Shown here one piece after another: positions 57,981 to 64,000 of a stretch of DNA of 64,000 nt. Each line of letters begins with the position of its first letter. Position 1 is the first letter of the stretch. The notes under the pieces are model-generated. The model worked only from the letters and a program-made list of their open reading frames with translations. It had not been told where the DNA came from and made no database searches. Origin of the DNA: Udeniomyces pyricola (Eukaryota > Basidiomycota > Tremellomycetes > Cystofilobasidiales > Mrakiaceae); contig BCIK01000006.1 of NCBI GenBank assembly GCA_039545295.1, forward strand, positions 558,001 through 622,000. Reading direction: 5' to 3'. The translations under genes and the position numbers were made by a program.

Positions 57981-59322
57981 ATGCGCATCCACATCGACAT
58001 CCCTCCTCACCTCCTCAGCCCCTACGCCCCCCAGCCAGACCTCACTCATCCAGATGAGTCTCCACTCTTCATCAAGATCGGCCGAGAGACCGTCCTCGTC
58101 GAGTTGCAGGGCATGCTCGAGACCGAAGGCGATACCCAAGGCCAGCTCATCGGAAGGCTTGGGCTCGAGGGGGTAAGTATGGACTCCTTTTTTCTTCCTC
58201 TTTAAATCTGTATATTGTTCCGTCAGACCCTTCATCCTATCGATGTCATCCAGCCTGTACGGTATTCCAAATGATTGCCAAATCATTCTTCTTCTCACCT
58301 AAATCTTCCCTCTTTCTGTTTATTTACCCTGCGTTTCTACGCGCCTCGCTCACAGGATCGACCGACCCTGACCATTGCCCATCACCTCCTCCACGGCCAA
58401 CTCGTCAAATTACCCAAGCCTCTCGCAGTCCTTCGTAAAGCAGCTCTTCCCCCTGTCGACCTTCCAGAAGAAGACGCCGGAGATGGGACGGATCGTATGC
58501 CAACGGAGGAAGACGGAGAAGTTCACGATCACGCAGAACGACATGTTACCGCGCACGGCAGGCAACTCACTCCCGTCCCAGAGAGCAGTCCAATGGCGAT
58601 GGGACATGAACCAGTGAGTGACGGTCTATCTCACGAGAACGTATAGTCATTGCTCTCTTAGCTAGCAGAGTTGAGCATGGCTTAGAAGATGAACAGTTCC
58701 AAAGCCAAAGTGACCCAAAGTTCATGTTCACTGACGATCTCTCTCTCTCTCTCTTTCTTCCCCTCACCGTTCCGTTACTCATCCATCATTCACCTCCCCA
58801 TTTTACTCTTCCCTTTAAAGCTCCCCGACTACTCCTCAGATCTCGATCCTCTTTCCTCCCCTCCCCTCCGCAAGAACCCTAAATTGCACCTCTCGACGCC
58901 TCTCTCTTCGACCCTCAACGCCAAGCGTAAACGCGATGCTGCCGCTGCCGCCGCCACCTCTTCGCCCCCAACGGCGACCAACCCGACCCCACCTCAAAAG
59001 AAGCAGAAGCGCAGTACGGACAAGAGTGCAGGAGGCGGAGCTGTCAGCGTAGGGGAGACGCGTACGACGAGGTATGAGTGTGTCGGCGTCGTCAAAGTCA
59101 AGGTGGTCTTCAGCAAAAGGTTTGTTTGTTTGAGAGGAGGGTCAAAGGGAAGGGGGAGGGGGGAGGAGACCAAATTTGGATGACTTGAACCTGACTTGTT
59201 TTTATCCATTCCTCCATATTTCCGCTGTGGTTGAACACTTCCCCCCCCCCCCCTCCGATAATCATATCAGACCTCAACCGGTTGTCAACCTCGATCTAAC
59301 AGCACCCAAGCCCCTCGTTTAA
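57981..59322 (+). CDS. CTF8: Ctf8, subunit of the alternative clamp loader Ctf18-RFC
   Basis: Small subunit of Ctf18-Dcc1-Ctf8-RFC, which loads PCNA and supports sister-chromatid cohesion. Exons: 57981-58172, 58356-58613, 58821-59119, 59271-59322; 266 residues, about twice the yeast or human length. The first half has VLVELQGMLETEGDTQGQLI then DRPTLTIAHHLLHGQLVKLP and KPLAVLRK. The conserved C-terminal strand CVGVVKVKVVFSKRPQPVV crosses the last intron. Between them lies a disordered insert of about 110 residues (acidic, Ser/Pro/Ala-rich, with KRKRDAAAAAATSSPP). Intron 3 has a C run. Confidence 0.88.
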
Positions 59323-60308
59323 AATTAAGCCCGCATCCCAACCTTCCTGACCGACGTCCCTAACACTAAGAACACAGTACAACCTACCTCTCACCTCTCA
59401 CCTCCTTCCTTCTTTTAGTGCTTTCTCGTCTGGCTGCCGAACCTCACTTTCACTCACCCCGGCCCCGCTCGACTAGTCTCACAGGGTGCTGCCCTCCCTT
59501 GCGCAAGTACGGTCATCATGCGTATCTTTGCCGAGTCCCAACAGCAATTTTGTCCGCAAGTGAAGACGGCAAGCGCGATTTGCATGGGAAGGAAGACGAA
59601 GGTTACGATGGAGCTGAGGACCAGATAGGATCATAGGCCGGATAAGGAGGATGACAGCGATGGAGACGAGGCTAAATCCCAGATAATCAGGATGTCAAGG
59701 CGCGTTCAAGCTCATAAGTACGGCGAACAGGATGCCAAGGACGACAAGGATCACGAGACGTACGAGAGGCGGGCTGGGGAAAAAAAAAAAACTTTCTGCC
59801 CTTTGTATAGTCCGAGACTTAAGTGTATACCAAGTGATCTATGTCTATCTCTGGATCTCGTCGAATGAAAGTAGCCTGTACTTCAACCAACCCGTACTTG
59901 AAATTCATCTCTTGGGTTTTGCCGACATGAGACGTGCAACTCACGTATGATCTATACGTATGAGCGCAAAGCGCATCATGATAATTACTGTAGATCGGAC
60001 GCGTCCGGAAGCGCTCCCGAACTGATCACGTCACTGCATCGATTGCGCGTGGGCGCGTTCTATATAGAAACCCAGAAGGGGAAGGGGGGGGGGGGGNGTT
60101 GGTTCTTCGAAATCTGATCTGCGGTCTGGCCTCGGGTTTATTTATTTAGTATCCTGAGCTCTACCTATGATCTATGATCCACCTTACGAATAACGTCATG
60201 CATGATTTTCTCCTTATTCCTTTCCCCTCTTTCCTCTTCTTTTCCTCCTTCTTCCTTCCCGACCTCCCCCCCCCCCCCCCCCCCCCCCCCACCTTTCTTC
60301 TATCCTCC
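59323..60308. other. Convergent spacer CTF8 / NIT2 with possible microgene
   Basis: 986 bp, long for a convergent spacer. It holds a TATATA element (60060-60067), one N (60097) next to a G run, a 30-nt C run (about 60269-60291), and the two-exon microprotein candidate listed separately. Otherwise no coding signal. Confidence 0.5.
59694..59903 (-). CDS. Candidate 27-residue single-span membrane microprotein
   Basis: Speculative. On the minus strand an ATG near 59903 starts Met-Asn-Phe and two bases, followed by a GTACGG donor. A T-rich tract plus CCCCAG acceptor near 59779 leads into PPLVRLVILVVLGILFAVLM and a short end SLNAP, then a stop near 59697. The predicted peptide is almost one hydrophobic helix with a basic residue at its start. 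Its exon-intron pattern and a TATATA element about 160 bp upstream are suggestive. I recognise no family, and chance cannot be ruled out at this length. Confidence 0.22.
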
Positions 60309-62428
60309 CTAAGCCGTCTTGGCCACATCGTCATACACATCGAACCTCCTCTGGACCGTCACCGGGATCGATTTCCTCGCGTCCGCCACGACAGCCGGAT
60401 CGACCGAGCCGTAGACGATCGATTCGTGCTCGTCCGTCGTCGCGACCGAGAGACCCATCGGATTGAAGAGCGTCGTGTGACCCCACTGAGATGGGAGAAG
60501 AGTGGAAATCGTCGTGGTTGGTTTGGTTGGTAAAGCCGAGGAGTAGGAAGTAGATGGGCAGGAAGAAGGTTGGTAGATACGTATGATGAGTCGAAGAAAC
60601 ACAGAGAACAAAAGTTTTCACACACATCGAAGTCAGCCGATATAACAAAATCGAAAGGCATAACCATCAGAGAGAAAAAGAAGAAGAAGAAAAAAGAGAG
60701 AGAGAGCGACGCACAGCTTGGTACGAAGTCGTATCAGTTGACCTCGCGGGCGAACACATAGCAACGTAAATCTGGTTGTCGACCGCTCGAGCTCGCTGAA
60801 GGAGGTCCCAATGTAACGGTCCTGTCGTGAGGTCTGATAGATTCATCCAAGCGATCATGTCAATGAAAGAGATAGAAACGACAGAAAGGCCAAGGAGGTC
60901 GATCATCAGAGCGCGGGAGTTGAAGACAAAGAGTCAGAACCGAATATTCCCGAGAAGCAGGCAAGAAGACATATGGTGTATGAATTGAGAAAACGGGACG
61001 AACTGAAAGCGGCCGGGTAGATCATCGCGACACATCCTATACGTCACCGTCACATGAGCGAAAAAGAGAGTCAACGCGAGTCAGTCGCCAGAAACCCAAG
61101 AATTTCGCACTTGAGTCTCTTCCGTCACCCCTGGCCCCTACCCATGGCCCGATATCAGTCCAACTCCATCAAGGAGCAGAACGTTCTGTTCTCTGTTTAT
61201 GTGTTTGCTCCCCCCGTGCGTTGATCGTGTCCTTTTCCTCTAAAACCCAACTGACCTTGTCGAGCGGCAATGGCCGCCATCTCTGGGAACCGGATATCGT
61301 AGCAGATTCCAAGTCCAATCTTGCCAAACGCTGCCGTAAGAGAAGGTATGCCAAGAGTGCATGAGGAGTGTCGTGAATGGACGAAAAGAGGTCAGTCATT
61401 CCTTTTTCTTTCTTTTCCTCCCATGTATATATCACTAAAGCCCCCGTTCTCGTCCTGTCTTCATTCTCATGCGTTCCTTTCCTTGATCGCTTTTACATCG
61501 TACTCACGCGTCTCGAACGAGTTCAAAGTGGTTCCTCCTGTCAAGCTATCGCTCTCCTTGAAGACCATCTTGCCCGGGAAGTTGATGTCAAAGAGGTGGA
61601 CCTTGCGGTGGATCGCCACAAGCTCACCCGAGGGCGAGTAAACAGTGCAGGTGTTGTAAATGTTGTCGGTCGAGACGTCATGCTCGGGGATCGAACCTGT
61701 CGCCAACACAAAGGAAAGAAACGAAGAGCCGGGCAAGGAAGAGGGGAAAAAAAAAAGAGAATGGATCGAAGAACATGTTGAGAGATGTGCGAAACCACGC
61801 CCCTTTCCTTGTTCCGCCTTCTTTTACGACGATCAAAATGAGATAAAGGGCTCTCACCTCCAATCAACCAAACGCCGGCTTCCTTGGCGACCTCGCTCAA
61901 CATGCGCACGCTCTCGGACAGCTCGGTCTTGGGCGTGCTCGACCAGGCTTCGACCGAAGGAATCGGTTCGGCGTACTGACGGAACATTGGGACGGCGTAA
62001 GGCGAGTTGAAGATTTCCTGGAGCGATGAAGAAGAGATGGAAGATACATATCAGCTCGACAAGTTCGAGAATGAACGTCTTCGAAAGTGTAAGGAGAGAA
62101 GTGCAGGAAGGGCGCAAGAAGAAGGAGGAGGGGTTCAAAGCAACGATAGAGAGATAGGAAAGCCATGTCCCTGGCGCTTTCATCTTCCGCCGTGCTTGAA
62201 TGACTCGACTGTCTTGACCCATTCCTCCGTGACCAAGATCAACAAGAACGACATGCAGCGTCGAGACCTCACCGGCAACACGACCAAATCCGGCTTCTTG
62301 TCCTCCCCACCTGCCGAGGCCTTCAAGACCATCTCCCTGGCGCGTTTGAGGTTGGCCGTCTTATCTTTGGTCGTCCCGCCGAGTTGGATGAGCGCGAGAC
62401 GGAAGGGCTGAGCTTTGATGGATGCCAT
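60309..62428 (-). CDS. NIT2: Omega-amidase / Nit2 branch of the nitrilase superfamily
   Basis: Hydrolyses alpha-ketoglutaramate or alpha-ketosuccinamate to the oxo acid and ammonia in NIT2 enzymes. Exons: 62428-62273, 62017-61858, 61696-61508, 61330-61256, 61036-61004, 60833-60715, 60485-60309; 302 residues, normal for the family. The catalytic triad is visible: Glu in LVVLPEIFNSPY (about 53), Lys in [15 protein letters not shown] (about 138) and Cys in [12 protein letters not shown] (about 178). The order and the segments [17 protein letters not shown] and [20 protein letters not shown] fit Nit2/Nit3 rather than Nit1. No targeting peptide is evident, so it is probably cytosolic. Exon 5 is only 33 nt. 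Confidence 0.93.
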
Positions 62429-63413
62429 TGTGGGTGTATATGTATGTGTATGGGGAGGGGGGGGGGGAAGAGAAAAGGGAAAGGCTGGTGGTGAGGTAGA
62501 GAGGAAAAAGACGGGGGAGATGAGGTGGGGGTGACTGTCGTATGACAGAAGGGCAGGACCGGTTTTAGGTGAGGAGTGGGAGTTTTCGGCTGTAAGCGAA
62601 ATGTTAAATGCCGATGGTTTGTTTTCCGATGGAAAAGGCCGATGACGCCTAAGCTCGGCAGGACATTATCCGACTGATTCATGATTGATTGTATACATAT
62701 ATGTTACATACTCACCACCATTAATCGATACATGTAGCCCACCTAGCTAGTCCTTGCTAACCCTCCCTGTTCATCTCAAACCCAAACCTACATACACGAC
62801 ATCCAATTATATCCTTCATCCAACATCCAGCGCGCGCGCGTGGTTCGGGCGGCGTAAGGTACGTGATGATAGGTAATAATTAGCCTGGGGTATGAACGAT
62901 ACATGAATAACAACGAAAAAAAAGAAAGAGAACTCGTCTTGCAAAGACGAAATCGAACGGAAAAGTACGTAGGGTTGAGGTGGGCATGCGTGTGGGGGGG
63001 GGGGGGGGTGGCACGATTGAGAAAAATCGAACATGATCGGGGGCACGAAAGAAAAAAAAGAAAGGAATAGTGATAGAATGTGGATATTGAATATATATAT
63101 ATATGATAAGACGTGTCGAGGCCGGTTGAAGCAAAGAAAGGAAGATAAAAAAAAATAAAAATAAGAATATGCGTGTGTGTGAGTGAGTGTGAGTGTGAGT
63201 ACGGGTGTGTGTATAAATGTGTCCGGGTTCGAGTAAAATTAAAAGAACAAAAGGTAGAAAGGAGGGGAAGGATATAGAAGGGAAACCAAACCAAACCAAA
63301 ACCGAGAGACAGGATACGACCCCATGAAACCCAAAGAAAAAGCCAAACCCGTCCCCTTCCTCCTCCTCCCCCTTTGATGTCCTCCTCCCCCTACATCAGT
63401 CGACATCAGACAC
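62429..63413. other. Spacer, NIT2 promoter and 3' region of edge gene
   Basis: 985 bp between two minus-strand genes. It has a G run at 62457-62468 just upstream of NIT2 (a C run on the NIT2 coding strand), a CGCGCG run (62831-62840), a G run (62993-63008), TA repeats (63090-63104) and GTGT/GAGT repeats (63172-63212). The purine-rich plus strand makes Ser/Phe-rich frames on the minus strand. No gene was seen. Confidence 0.5.
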
Positions 63414-64000
63414 TCACAACGCCAAACCCTCGACGACTTCCCTTCCCCATCCACTCAACCCACTCCAATCCCCCCTCTCCTGTTCCTGCTCCTGCTCTAC
63501 CTCCTCTTCCTCTCTCACCCCCTCCTCTCTCCCATTCTCCCCACTCTCCCCACTCCTCATTCCACCCACCGACGCGCCACCTCCTCCTCCTCCTCCTCCT
63601 CCTCCAACCCTAGCAAAAGCCCACTGAACCGGTCTCTCATCTCCTCTCCTCCCCCTCCTCAACACCTGAACTTCTGCCAATTCCAACACCGACGAACTCG
63701 TCGAGCTCGACGACATCATCGACGAGATCGAGGACGAATGCGAATGGGTCGTCGTCGTCGTCGTCGAAGACGACTCAATCGACGATCGCGTCGAGGTCGA
63801 AGGTGGAAGTGTCCCTCGTTTCATCGTCGGCCCGAACCCTGAAAGAGTCGGAGAGGAAGGCGCGGTGGTGGTGGTGGTGGTGGTGGGAACAAAAGAAGTC
63901 AAAGCGGTAGGTGTGGAACTCGGTGACTTTGTCGATGACGATGATGCCAATGATGATGATGAGCCAGGCGAAAGACTAAACACGGGTGAATCCACTCCAT
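63414..64000 (-). CDS. 3' end of a Ser/Thr-rich gene, cut by window edge
   Basis: An open frame runs from the right edge to a stop at 63414 (about 195 residues visible; the 5' part lies outside). The visible part is low-complexity: a Ser/Thr-rich stretch with Thr tracts, then a more ordinary segment VLELAEVQVLRRGRRGDERP followed by Val-Gln-Trp, a poly-Gly tract (GGAGGAGG-type DNA), a Glu-rich tract, and an ordered end WSGLSGWGREVVEGLAL. I do not recognise a family. The ordered end with Trp residues suggests real coding sequence. Confidence 0.55.
   Translation of the reverse strand, partial: GVDSPVFSLSPGSSSSLASSSSTKSPSSTPTALTSFVPTTTTTTTAPSSPTLSGFGPTMKRGTLPPSTSTRSSIESSSTTTTTTHSHSSSISSMMSSSSTSSSVLELAEVQVLRRGRRGDERPVQWAFARVGGGGGGGGGGASVGGMRSGESGENGREEGVREEEEVEQEQEQERGDWSGLSGWGREVVEGLAL

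Noticed and set aside
1..64000. CRISPR arrays, insertion sequences, phage genes, rRNA, tRNA, telomeric repeats, biosynthetic gene cluster
   Set aside because: None has support: no spaced direct repeats, no transposase or terminal repeats, no recognisable RNA folds, and no set of pathway-linked genes.

Overview
This is eukaryotic nuclear DNA, almost certainly from a basidiomycete fungus. Genes are compact and broken by many short introns (about 97 by my reading). Spacers are short and pyrimidine-rich. There is complex I together with fungal-type NUM1/ApsA, FIT2 and PMP47 proteins. I cannot name the species or class from sequence alone. I see no prokaryotic operon, CRISPR array, transposon, rRNA or tRNA. 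Exon models were built by hand from splice sites and protein family patterns. Every model closes in frame (total exon length divisible by three), but none is confirmed by RNA.

Layout, left to right. 1.3-3.8 kb: ferrochelatase HEM15 (-). 5.5-6.9 kb: kinetochore NNF1 (-), divergent from the giant cortical anchor NUM1 (+, 7.5-15.2 kb). 15.9-19.1 kb: peroxisomal carrier ANT1/PMP47 (+). 19.9-21.8 kb: COX4 (-). 22.5-24.1 kb: lipid-droplet FIT2/SCS3 (-). 24.6-28.2 kb: mitochondrial RNB exonuclease DSS1 (-), divergent from a HINT3-like HIT protein (+). 29.9-32.3 kb: R3H-domain protein (+). 33.1-36.8 kb: decapping enzyme DCP2 (-), divergent from AP-2 alpha-adaptin APL3 (+, 37.3-42.3 kb). 43.0-45.9 kb: mitochondrial DEAD-box MRH4 (+). 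46.7-48.9 kb: an unrecognised Ser-rich protein (+). 49.7-51.7 kb: a conserved SR-like nuclear protein (+). 52.2-56.5 kb: nucleolar DEAD-box DBP6 (-). 56.9-57.8 kb: complex I PDSW/NDUFB10-type subunit (-), divergent from CTF8 (+, 58.0-59.3 kb). 60.3-62.4 kb: omega-amidase NIT2 (-). 63.4 kb to the edge: the 3' end of a low-complexity gene (-).

Functionally this is ordinary housekeeping gene content with no visible pathway cluster. Mitochondrial genes are frequent (HEM15, COX4, DSS1, MRH4, NDUFB10), and DCP2 and DSS1 are both RNA-decay enzymes. The most unusual item is the roughly 550-residue Val-Glu-Lys-Pro repeat inside NUM1, which resembles the VPV repeats of protist articulins and alveolins. 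Others are an unusual 5' splice-site spectrum in which GTTCGT outnumbers GTAAGT, coding 12- and 15-nt microexons, in-frame removable introns, a 22-bp perfect palindrome upstream of HEM15, and a possible 27-residue membrane microprotein. The assembly has one 90-N gap (19672-19761) and scattered Ns, all beside G/C homopolymers.
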